Below, in pieces: positions 48,501 to 61,400 of a stretch of DNA of 64,000 bases. The stretch is taken from assembly GCA_037976565.1 (NCBI GenBank), contig CP137666.1, forward strand, positions 59,909,413 to 59,973,412, written 5' to 3'. The DNA comes from Mesocentrotus franciscanus (Eukaryota; Echinodermata; Echinoidea; Camarodonta; Strongylocentrotidae). Position numbers and translations under genes: made by a program. Each line of letters starts with the position of its first letter. The stretch's first letter is position 1. The notes under the pieces are model-generated. The model had not been told where the DNA came from. It worked only from the letters and a program-made list of their open reading frames with translations, and made no database searches.

Positions 48501-51500
48501 GGTAGGCCTCGGTTCTAAAATCTAACCTGATGGAATAGACGCGTTGGTGACCGCAAAGAGGGCGTTTGGTCTCGTAAAGTCTCTTTTACCGAGCACCTCG
48601 TTATTCTGTCCGGTCAGTTTGTCCGCCTTCAGCATACCTTGACCTTCCAGTCTGTCCAGTAGACCGACTGATCGATGATCGATATTCCGAAGGCGTGGAA
48701 CCCGTTACCCAGGTTGAGGACGACGCGGCGGTCGCGACCGGAGAAGTCACTAGACTCAATCACATCTAGACCGCCATCACACCAGTAGAGACGATTTTCT
48801 GATTGAGAAGAATTAGGAGTGGCAAAAAAAAACAAACAGGAGTGATGGGTTGCACTCACAACTTGAGAAACACTTATGATACTACTTAGATAGTGTTGAT
48901 ACAGAGGCTTTACATTCTCAACACTACATGTTTGTTTTCTTGATATCCTGCTTATTGGCGCATTGTGTTTGACGGTGGATTGTTAAACATGTTAATTATT
49001 GTCTACAATAGGTACCATTGCCCCCGGCGGCCCCCGCCCCGTGAACGGAGGGACCGCATTCATGTTCCCAAAATCTCCGGTAAAGGGGTACTTTTCACGC
49101 AACAAAGTCCGACTCGTAATACACAAAAAATCGGCCCGTAATGACTTTACACACGGGACTTAGGGGGTGTTTTCAAAGGAGGGAACATGCATACCCTAAA
49201 TAACACTGAGTGGGGGGCGGGCCATTGCCTCAGTTCCTGATATTCTCATTAAACAGTAAGGGAAAATATGATACATAATAGTAGAGCTTTTTACCTTGTA
49301 TTTCCTGAAAGTTTTGAACAAGTTCCCAACCCACATCCAAAATGTATGGTTCTGGAAACTCTGAACACCTAATAATCCGAATAAGAACTTCTAACCAACG
49401 CACCTTCAAAGTCAATGGCTAACCCATTAGTCCATCTTAAGCCTGTGTTTATGATGACTCTACGCATGTCACCGTCCATGTAAGACCGTTCAATCACCGC
49501 ACTACTCCGCCAGTCGCTCCAAAACATTATCCTAATGGCATTGGAAAGTATGATGTTAAATGATTTGAATCTCTTGTATTTCCAATAATCTGATAATAAG
49601 TGTCATGTTGAAATGACAATTTAGCTATTTTGTACATTAATTATCAATTTATTTTCAAGCATTATAGGGAAAATACGTTACCATCTAAGGTAGATTCATG
49701 ACAACTAATAACGAACTTGCATTCTCCATGAAGGTGGAACTCTAGGAAAGCTTTTTTGGAACATTTGTTTAAATATCGAGAATGAATGACGTTCTTAAAT
49801 TAATTGTTAGCATTTCAAAACGTCCCCGCCCCTAAAAGACATTGCAAAAATAAAAGGTAACGAGATGAATGGCGGCGTAGGTCTGGGTCTTTACCTCACG
49901 TTTGGTTTAAAATGCAGAAGATGGCATGGATTGGCTTCGTCATCTTTTTGAAACTTTTTTTTTTAAATCGACTTTTTGTCTTGTTAACAAGTCTTCCAAA
50001 ATCATTTATGTTTAATGCTTTACCCTTCAACAGGATGAAGAACGATTGCTCTTGGGTTAGCGATGTTTGTAACCAGCGTTTTGCGGTCTGAACCATCAAG
50101 GGTAGATACAGATATAGAACGTGTTGCAAGATCCGACCAATAGACCAACTTCGAGATGGAATCCACTGCAATGCCGTCGGGTTCTGAAAACAGCATGGAT
50201 ACAAGCACTCATTGTCACAATTATTACTCTCTAAATGAACATTTGTGGAAATCCACTCTTTTAGGAGTCACATTACGGGTCACTCTGTAAGGAGTCGAAT
50301 CCACGCTAAGATTATTTTAAAAAAGTAGAATCCACTCTCTAAAGAGTAACTCAAACTCTTTTGGAGTGGATTGGCTCAAAAAATGAAGTGATTCTTAATT
50401 TGATTCCTAAGTTAGTGAATTTCCATTCCACTTCATTGAAAGAGTACAAAGGCATAATGGATGTAGCACTGTATCGTAGTTATACCCCTATACTGCCCTT
50501 TAATGATACATTTTGTTGATACTACACAGAACGCCTGAAGTGGGTACCGAATTGCAACTCAGTCTCAGACAGGTAAGGGCCTACCGTACGACGTACTAAT
50601 TTACAAAGGCAGGTAATGTAATCATCGTAATATACTGAAACCAATTCTCATCATAATGTACAATCGCAGGTAGATACCATGTGTATTACATGTTTAAAGG
50701 AAGATCACTAAACGAATCTTTCTTACGTCCGATATTTTCTATGGCTATAGTGTCTTGCCGGCTACCATCTAGAGACGCGCGGTTTACTTCCCGCTTTTCG
50801 ACGTCTGTCCAGTACACCATCCTTTCCACGGGGTCGAAGCTAACACCGATGGGATTTTTGACCCCATTTAACCGTAGCGCTTCCGGTTTAAAGTTTGAGT
50901 AGAGACCCACTTGGTAGATACCCCGATGATACGTGTCCGTTACAAGGAGGAAATCATGATCAACCAAATCTGAATGACAGAAAAAGACATAAATTGGTCT
51001 GAGAATTGAGCAATTCTATACCACCCGGTTTCGCATACCAGGTAACACCGATATCGTCTTTATAATACAAATTGATTGTCTAAATTGATAAATAAATGGT
51101 CATGGATCATCCATCTTAATTAATGCACAATGATGAAGTTATGATAAAAAATCAACTCATTTTTTCTTTCTGAAAATCTATCTTTATTATTTCTTATTCA
51201 TGAATTTTAAAGTATACAACTTACTTGAGTGACAGTCCCTGCCATTGTCTGCTAAATAGTAGCCCATCGAGCAGTGGCAAACATATCCATTTGACTGCTC
51301 GTTAGAGTTTAGACATAGCTGTTGACATCCGCCATTGTAAGATCTGCATGGATCTAAAGACACATATCATTAATCATGTTATTAACACTAATAATACTAT
51401 TATTATTATAACCAAAAGTGACATACCAATCTGCTATCGATCTGGTGATTTAACATTCGAGTGGTTCAAACAGTTGTCCGGGAATGCTAAGTTCTTCGAT

Positions 51501-52391
51501 TCAATCCCCGACACGGCACGCACGTCCTTTATAATCAATGCATTTACCTGCATTGCTGGTAATAAAATTAACAATATTTTTCGAAATTGTATAGCATGGG
51601 TATTACAAGCAAATTGCATGCTATGAAATGCTATTACCCTTTGTATATTTCGTATTTAAAGTTTAGTTGCAACTTCTGAATGGAAACGTGTAGACCATGA
51701 TAAGTTAGAAATAAACGAGTGTCAACATCAACATTCGACATATCGTAAAGACATCATAATAGATCATAATATGAAAACAATGTTTTGCCTAATGTGGAGG
51801 TATCATTTCACGAGGTGGTGACAATGTATTAGTAATGAAAGAGAATCGAAAGCAGTGATTTGATCTTACTGTGAATTATTTTCTGCCTGGTATCCGCATA
51901 CATGGTGATACCGTACACCTCTTCTTCCATTGGAAATGCTCTTACTACTTCACCAGTCTCCTTGTTGCTTATGAATATTCCCTGGTTCGGTCCACGTTCG
52001 GTCCACATGATGTAATCCTACAAGAAAATAGGACTCGATATGTTTCCATTTTAAAAGTAAACCCCTCTTTGTTACTGATAACTGTCACTATCACCAAAAA
52101 TGAACAGACATGCACTGCTTATCATTTATTAAATCTAAAGGTTCTTATCTAAAAATATATTTTTTCTTCCAAGGCCCACATATATCAAGATTATATCACG
52201 TTTTCTTTGTATTTTATTTATCTCTTCTTTACATATAGTATTCTTTAATTAGGTAGTCCCGTCGGTAGTTCGACTACTGTTGTTCTTGGGGGCCTTTTCA
52301 AGCAATATACAAATACCTATTTGAAGTCTTATGCACTGGAAAATGTCATGCATTTCTGTTTTTCATTTTTCTACACGTCATCCCTATTTAA

Positions 52392-52426
<35 letters not shown>

Positions 52427-55400
52427 TATATGTATTGTTGATTGTTTTTACGATTTCTTTTTGTCCGCATTGATTGTGTCATTTCATGATATAAGTCCTA
52501 TTAAATCATTAGCAACCATTTTTAACAGCTATCCTTACATGTGTTCTGCCTGAATTAAGTCGACTATTGAAATTATTTTGTTGTTGTTGTTGCTTTGTTC
52601 ATACCTTGTAAAGGGTGACCTCGAAAAATAACGAGTTTGGCTTGAAATGACCTGTCTAATTCCTCCACCGTCATATTCAACACTGCCGATGATTCCTCGA
52701 TCGATGTCGGCAAAGTAAAGTCTTTATATTGATACAACAACAAAAGAATTCATTTATAAAAATGTCTTTATTACACGATCGTAAAGACTTTCAAAAAATG
52801 AACCGCAGGCAACTTCAATGGTCTTGTGGGTAACCTATGGAAATATGCGAACATGACAGTGATATATTATTACGTAATCTGAACATGATGATATAGGCGG
52901 TACTATAGGGTATTTAAAATTGTCCACGTTCATATCCTCAAAATTTTTGCAATCGTGTTTTTATAAAATTAGTCATAATTATGGAAGAATGTGGAAAATT
53001 GTATAGATTTGTTTGTGTAGATGCATATATTTTTATTATTTTTTTGTACATGTAATTTTAAAGAACAGCTGAAATAAAAGGGATCGTTATTTCTTGTTTT
53101 TTTCTAATGCGATCATCATTCATCAAACCATTTGACGTGTACACCCAAGGAACAATTCATCTGTACCTTTCTCCCAATCAAGTCCCAATAATTATAATAT
53201 TGTGACGTTTATATTAGTTGTCGGAGAGCAGCGTTCGCTAAGCCGGATGATTTTTTATTTGAGAACAGAGCAGTTGCTAGCGCCCTTGCCCAAGATGCTT
53301 TGTTAATAATATTACGCAATTACCCATACATTTATTTGTGGATGAATGTCAGGAAATGATCACCTCACTCAGCTCACTGCTTATTTACAAGCATCATCTT
53401 GCTGCCATAGTACCCCTAGTTGCATAAATCAATCTTTTTATTACTTAATTATTCAATCATGTTTATCATAATGTGGGGGAGGAGGCAATTCTAACTTTAT
53501 GCAATGCTTTTATTAGTCCATCATGCTGCCGATATCTTTGATTATAGCCATCCCGTTACAAGAGTCTTTTACTGTTACTATTTTTCGCTTCCTTTCTCCT
53601 TGCACGTAATTGTAAACATCTATTTTTATTCATTAGATGCACGAAAATAAATGCTTTTTACAATGTGATTCTGAAAATTTGATATCGGAGAAATTAATGT
53701 AGATAAGGGCAGGTACCGGGAATTTGGTGATTTAAATGTCCGATTTGTTTCCAAGGTATTGTCTAGTTCTGCACAAAAAATTACATAAAACAATTATTTC
53801 ATTTCACGTCTGTTTTATTTATTAGCTCTTAAAAGCGCTATTAAACTTAAAGGTAGGGTATTCTACTGACGCCACGTCAGATTTACGTACAGTGTCAACT
53901 GCTGCTTACAATGTCCCGGTGTTTTGACAGCCATGTCCCACAATGCATCACCAACTGCACGACGCGCTACGCGCGCATGATGATGTTTGGATAAAGGAAC
54001 CGAAAATCGCTCTATGAACGCCTTCACCGAAAGATGGCGCAATTGAAATACATTAAAGCAATGGTACCGATGTCTGTAAAATACCCTGCCCTTAAAACAG
54101 TGATCAGATATAGTAAAATCTTGACTTGCCCCTAAACAAATTAAATGAAATAAATTCAAACCTTTGTTCTTTGTAGTCAATGACAAGACCACTCATTTGG
54201 CCTGCCCCGTGAGTGGGACCGATAATTTCCATCCTTCCTGTACCGTCCAAAGAGGCTCGCTCAATCTGAGAAGGCGGTCCAAACTCTGTCCAAAACATCA
54301 CTCTACATCAACAAAAACCATTTCAAATAAGGGTTGATACATTCCAGATATTTCATCTTACAAGAATACATAAGATCTTTGTGAGAATATGTTTAATAGA
54401 AACAAATCTTCCCCAGAAATATACATCATTCATAATGTTGATACAAACCGAGATCTAGAGAATGGCCGAAGAAAGGGCAAAAGATATACATGACAGTCAT
54501 TACCTTTAAAGTGGTTAGAAAATCTATAAAACAGACCTGAACGACAAGTCAACTTATTACTCCTCATGAATGCATTTGAAATACTTTTATATAACACATA
54601 AAACTTTCACTGGTTGGAGGAAATCATGGTATGTTACCTAAGCTTAAACAAAACTTTAGGTTCAGCAAGCTAGCTAACGTCCACTCGTGTGGACGTTCTC
54701 TAGTCAAGGAATTTCTTGCCCGCTTAACTTTTGGATCGGTATGATTTTATGCTTCATGTGACCTTAATCTGGTTGGAATATAATCACAAAATAGGTGGAA
54801 ATCTTATAAGGAGTATAAGAACCACTATTTTATTTGAATTCTTTGTTTGGTAGCCTATGACCTCTCCATGCATGCATGTGCACAAAGATGTTAAAGCTTA
54901 TTATGGCGTAATCGCAATATTGGTCTATGTGAATAACAGAGACAAAAGGAGTTGCTTGCTTCATAGCTAGCTACAAAGGAAAAACGGTGAAAATACTATA
55001 AAGGAAAGAAAACCTACTTTGTGGCAGGATCGATGGCAATACTTCGTGGTCTGAGTACCTGGTCTTTGAGAAGAGTTGTCCTGTAAGATCCGTCGTAGCG
55101 AGAGACTTCGATGGTTCCTCGAGGATTATCTGTCCAGTATAGGTGCTTCGTCAACCAGTCAACAGCCATGCCTATAGAGACCAAGGGCTAACTTCATCAA
55201 TCCGAATCGTGAATGGACTGGCCCGTGACCCCCTAAAATCTAGATGGCATGACTGCAATAATTGTTTTTAACGGTTTTGACAGACATCAGGAACAATATA
55301 CTGGTTATTGCGGAGCGCCAAGAGTGTCAAATCTGACAGACATGAGCGCTATACAAGAACCCACTATTATTATTATTATTATTATTTTCAAAATGGCGTC

Positions 55401-58400
55401 AAATATGGCCGCCAATACCTGAAAATAGCCATAAATTATAATATATTCATCTTAGAGGTGTGATTCTAATGTATATCACCTTGGTTTCGAGGGTCGAGTA
55501 ATCCGTTCATACCACTTACGATGAGCAATAGCCACCTGGAAATCAAGGATGGCGTCCAAAATGGCCAGAAGTAAGTTAATATTTACAGTAAGGCTGTGAT
55601 CATTAACATCAAAAATATGTCTTAGTAAATTGCTACCTTCGACTGAGCCGGTCGCTCCCGTGATGTAGCGGACAGTCGACCCCACCCTCAAGCTCGCCAT
55701 TCCGATGGCCTTTGTTACAACATCGCTGTAGAACACCAAGCCGTCTTCGAGGTCGACGGCCAGCGCGACGGCGTGATATCGGTTTACTAATATGTTCGTG
55801 ATGTTGAAATTGTCAGGAATAGTAATGTCGGGAAAATTGCTCGGGTACCTGGAAAGCTTGGTTCGAGACGCAACAAAGAGCTGGGGTGGACTGATGGCTC
55901 TTTCTGGAAAAGAAAGATACATTTACACACATCTAAATGAAGGACTTCCTTCATATTTTGCTTAAACACATAAATATTATGTCTGTCCATAAAGCATTGA
56001 TAACTCATTATACTATACCCATTCCCGAAAAGATAATATTCGAATCTACGTATTAATCATACGATTCCGAAAAAAAATACCGCTCTTCTTCTTTATCAAT
56101 TGTACACGATTACTGACATATTTCTTTCTAAAGCTATGTACTTATCCCTATGTGTTCAGCAGTTCAGGGCCCCGTCTTATAAAGAGTTGATATCAATCTT
56201 AACTATGTACATAAGAGATAGGAGACTGCAAACTTGCAATTGACTGGAGGACTTACTATTGATTTAGATTAATCGTAACTCTTTATGCAACGGGGCCCAG
56301 GGCCCCGTTGCATAAAACTTACCATTGATGGTAACTTTGCCATCAATGACAACTACCATGGTAACAGGGCTCAACAGCCAATCAAAATCAAGGTTTCCAT
56401 GGTAGTTACCATCGACTATAGATTATGTGATGCGCATTTGACACGACTCATTTCTTATTGCAGCGATGGTTTCCAAGTGATTTGTAAGCGAGACTTACGT
56501 TATGTGTAGGCGAGACTTTCATTCTAGTCTGTGTAACCTTAACGACAACTCGCAGTCTGACCAAAACAAAATTGAAGTTTCATATGAATGTTACAACTTG
56601 CAGGTTAGGATTCAGATAGACCCGTACCCTCTTTTAGTTTTATAAATGAAATATTACAATTAATTCCTACCATCCCTGCAAGTTCTTCCGTCTACGGCTA
56701 GGAGTCTTCCAGATCCGCAGAGGCACGTGAATCCATTAGGCCCACCACCGACACACAGGTAGCTACATGGGTTACTGCTACAATGGGCTTTACAGGAAAA
56801 GAGATAATACAAGACATTTCAACTGGAATCTTGACAAATATTGATATCCGTAATGCATTTACTCAACCGCAGCAAACACTCAAATTAAGAAGTGGTCAAG
56901 ACGGTCTCTAATATATTCTAAAGCATGATGTCCTGGTTAGTAGGACTTGATGGTTCTCAGGGTTTTAATAATGCAGATGTGGACAGCGACCTATATGAAA
57001 CTCAGTAAAAGACGTGTAAGTCTTACAAGATCGTTTCACGATTTGTATAATAACACTGTTTCGAATTTCTTTATCTACATGTAGTTAACACTGGAATTCA
57101 GTAAATAATGGTTTGATCTGTTTAATCATAAGCAATTTAAATCCCAATATCGAACACGAATTGTATCTACAAGTAGTATTGTTGCGAGGTAGTAGTGTAC
57201 AAAACAAAAATCTATCACGTTACTAGAGTAGGGTTAACGATCTTCAATTACAAAGAAATATTAGTCCAATGTGCCAAAAATCGGACACGTCTGTCTGTTT
57301 GTGTATTTGTTTGTTTATTTCTTTTTTTTTCTATAGATGACCTATTATGAGCTCAAGAAATGTTTTATTCAATAGATGACTTACACACTGCTGGTGGTTG
57401 TGTATCGGGAGCGAAGGTGACGATGCCATACGGTCTGTTTGGAAGATTAAGACTGAAACCAAACTGGCCAGTGTCCTTCGTCAACAAGTGTAGGGTGCTC
57501 GTATTTTCTCCAGTAACGTATATAAAGTCCTACAATAAAAGCCAGTAAAAGGTGTAAATATTCAAACATTAAGCGTCTTTAAAAGCAGTCCACCAACAAG
57601 TCAGTTACGGCATATCACAACTCAACAATTTGCAAAATCATGATTGTCCTGTCTAGCACTTTTTTATAAGTTATTTGGCTATAACTTATAATTGTTTCTG
57701 AAGAGAAGAATTTATCTGAATTTGTAATCGTAGATAATCTAATGTAACACATAACATGGGTCCATTCACAGTTTCCGTCAGTACTCCTCTTACATCACTC
57801 AGAAAGAAGATTCTGTTTTCTAACCGTCCTATCCTCACTCAGCATCCGTGAGTAGATTCTCCTTTTTAATTGAAAAACAGCTGTTGTCAAGAGTAGTATA
57901 TACGAATATAATACTAATGAGAAGGCAGTTATCATAGAGGTTATGTCAAAAGATGCTTATTAATAAAGTATATTATAGAGGTACAAAGTTTTACATAATA
58001 AGTGGTCCATACCGGGCCCATGCCACTAATAGCCAGAGACAGAAACATCTTACACAAATGGTATGCGTACTTCTTTGACTCTTTTCGTGATGGCTTGTCG
58101 AAGCTTTAATTTTTAAAGGGCAATGCAGCCACGGTACTGGGTAATAAGTTCATTTATGTGAAAAACAGAAAAAAAGATAAACATAATGGCGAATTGAGTT
58201 TGTGATATGCATAAAATGCAATTCTGGTCTGCATGTAAACTGTTTGAATAATATCCCAGTCACACCTCTAACCGACTCCAAAATGAACGATGACCAAAAT
58301 ATTGGTAATGCGAGAGAATGGCAACTTTTGTTCGATCTATTGTCGGTGTTTTGTCGGCCTCAGCGACGTTATACCCCATTCACACCAACAAAACCCGAAA

Positions 58401-61400
58401 CCAGACCGACATTGGATCGGACAAATGATTACATTTTCAAGATTCTGACTAGCCCCAAGATGAGTGGGTTTGGAGTCGGTTGGAAATCCGTTTCGCAAGT
58501 GTTACCGAAGTATCAGTGCATTATCAATACTGAATGACAATAAATAATATCAATTAGTGTTTCCTCGCTACCGTAAAAATAGTTAGATCGAAGAATCCCT
58601 CGTAGGCAGGTGTACGGTAAAGTTGTCGTCTGTTGGCACCGAGGATATCACATACCTCGACACGGTTGCCAGACGGATCGGAATCCACCCAATACACCCT
58701 AAAAGACGTCATTGAAGGGAGAGAGAAATTTTAGAAATATTATAATCAAATGTTCTCAGTGGTCCGAAACTGCATCGATCATAAGACTCCGTCATGCTAA
58801 TCCAAATTAAAAATGAAAGCTCTGGTAGAGCATCGCTATGACTAACGTATTTGAAGGAGGGGCAATGGGGCAGTTTGCCCCTCATGACAGATTTCCGACC
58901 AAGAAAAGGAAATGCAGCAACTATTTATAACCTAATAGTTAGCAGATCAGAGACTCAGTGTAAAACAACAATTAAGCACAGAATAATTCAAAAAATAAGT
59001 CATCCTATTAACTCCTCGGTCATTTTTGCGATATTCCCTCCCCGGTAACGCAAACCAAGGCCCTCGGAATGTGGATTCCTGACTAAACATAGACGGATCG
59101 CAGTATAAAGTATGTTTTCCCCTCCTCAGGAAATTATCTGGATACGCCACTGTATGCTAGTCCAGATGTTAGTATTCCGAATAAGATGTGTCTTATAGTT
59201 ATACATTTTAGAACAAAATGATTGTTAACTCTATGTCTCTACGAAAAAGCTATCAGCGGACGATTTGTTTTCTAACTATTAAATGAGCTGAGAATTATTT
59301 CGACTATATTGATAATTTTGGGATGATCAAATTATTCATATAAACCATCATGACCGACTCGGACATGATTATGAAAGGGAAATTTCCATGAAGTAAGTAA
59401 GGAGACATTCACGAAACATAAACTTTATGACATGATTGTTTTATACACCAAATTAGAATAACTCATTTACAACATGTTTTAAATGTCATAATCATTTACG
59501 AACCAGGTGCGTGGGGATGAATCTTACTACTTTATAGTAGATCAACTTCATCTTCATCGACAAACACATTTCTTTAGGAGGGCGAAGCCCAACCCTAACC
59601 CACAGACATGTAATCTTGTTGATAAGGTTTGAGAATCCAACTTACAAGTTAGTGTCGTAGTCAACTGTGATTCCGCGTGGAGTGACCATGTCGGTAGTGG
59701 CCAGTTGTATCCGGTTACCACCGGCAAGATCACTGCGCTCAACTTTAGGTTCGACTCCAGCATCCGTCCAGAATAGGAAGCTTATCAAAGAGAAAGAAAG
59801 GATGATTATAACACCTTTAAAGTTTAGTAAGTTGTTTAAAAGTTAAGTAAAAAATAATCACATAAACACTTCGACAATGGCAGATGTAATTTTCATGACT
59901 TTCAGTTGTTGTTTTTTATGAATAACTTTTCTTGGGAATGGACAAAATGGCACCAGTTTGGCTATGTAGAAGGTGAAAGGTGGCGAATTGAGTAAAAATG
60001 AATAGATTTTATCTACCAGTGGCGTAGCCTCGGGGAATAAGGAACAAAAGTAATTTAATGGAGAAAAAAGAAAGAAGATGAAATGGAAAAGTAATGGGAG
60101 AGGGGCGAAAGAATGTGAAGGATACCAATAAGACCCCTCCCTTCCTCCCACACCCTCCCCCTGACTGACTGACTTGTTAATTTACAATTCATACATCGAG
60201 TAAATTCATGTGCCACCCTTTTGATGCTGCTTCCTCACTTGATGTCTGGACCTACGCTATTCCAATGCCCTTTACCAACCTTCTGATAGGATGGACCGCT
60301 ATGCCTCCTGGTTGATCTAGTCCCTCATCGACCACGATATCGTACCGAGATCCATCCGAACTATGTAACAGGATCCAGTCGTATACAGCATCGGTCCAGT
60401 ACACGTTACCCGTCAGCCAGTCGACGGCGATTCCATTGACGGAGTTAGAGGTGCCTTGGAAAAACGTCCCAGCCCGAGAATTTTCTCCAATTGTCCCTGA
60501 GCAGACATCAGAAAGAAATGATACCTTCATAAAAAGTAATTTTCTTTGCTTGTGCAATAGACCTGTTTACTATTGTTCTTCAATGTATGCATGTTTCTCT
60601 CTGGAAATAAATTACGTACTCACCAGCGATGATTCTTTTCAGCCCTCGGTCGCTCCAGAGGATGTGCTGTTGGCCATAGTTGATGGCCACTGCGCCCCAG
60701 GACCCCCGGGACACTCGATAGTGAAAGTCGGTGGTGATGGTCAATTGAGATTTCCTCGGGTGTAAGCATGTTAAGCGGATCAGCACCGAGACTAGATAAC
60801 CGGACCATCTCGGTGTCCGGATTTACTTCCGTCCATACTATCCGTGATCCAAGTATATCGTCAACTGAATGGGGGAGGGGACATTAAGGTGCCTATCAAT
60901 GCGACTACGCAGATGTGTGGAATATGAAAAGTGTAGGGTTATCAAAAAGGCTATAAACAATGTACATAATATAAAGTCTAAATGCATCTTCAAGACGGCA
61001 AACATATTTATAAATCAAATGAACAATCGGGCAATCCGCTGCTCAAATCGTTGCCCAAACATTAGTATATTCTTGCACATCTCTGCCTGAATATGTGGTG
61101 GTGGTGATTGCCCGAATATCGGGCTAACCTCACCCGACCCCCCTCCGCCTATGGTTGAAATTAAAATTGTGTTTAACTTATGAAAATGCATTAATTAACA
61201 AATTTATTCACCATCAAAATGTGTTTACTAATCTTGTTCAAGGAATTCAACTTGAATTTTTTAAAGGCCACTTCGCTTTCGCGGTCCCCAAAAACAAGAA
61301 GAAGGCGTAGGCTTACATTAAGATCCGCATTATCAGAAATCATGGGCTTGATCATTATTCAATAACGGGATATTTACCCATGCATCTTCTCGTTTTCGGG

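Noticed and set aside
48630..48645. A tiny intron explaining the frame change in propeller 3
   Set aside because: A GTATGC donor is present, but the nearest AG is about 10 bases away, far too short for an intron; a missing base is simpler.
58202..58537. A 111-residue plus-strand open frame with an initial CxxC-like segment
   Set aside because: No complete zinc-finger pattern and located in a propeller 1 intron on the opposite strand.
58790..59170. A hAT-type element ending GGATACGCCACTG at about 59149
   Set aside because: Only the right end is convincing; the similar words ATGCTAATCCA and ATGCTAGTCCA on the two sides are not a standard 8-bp duplication.
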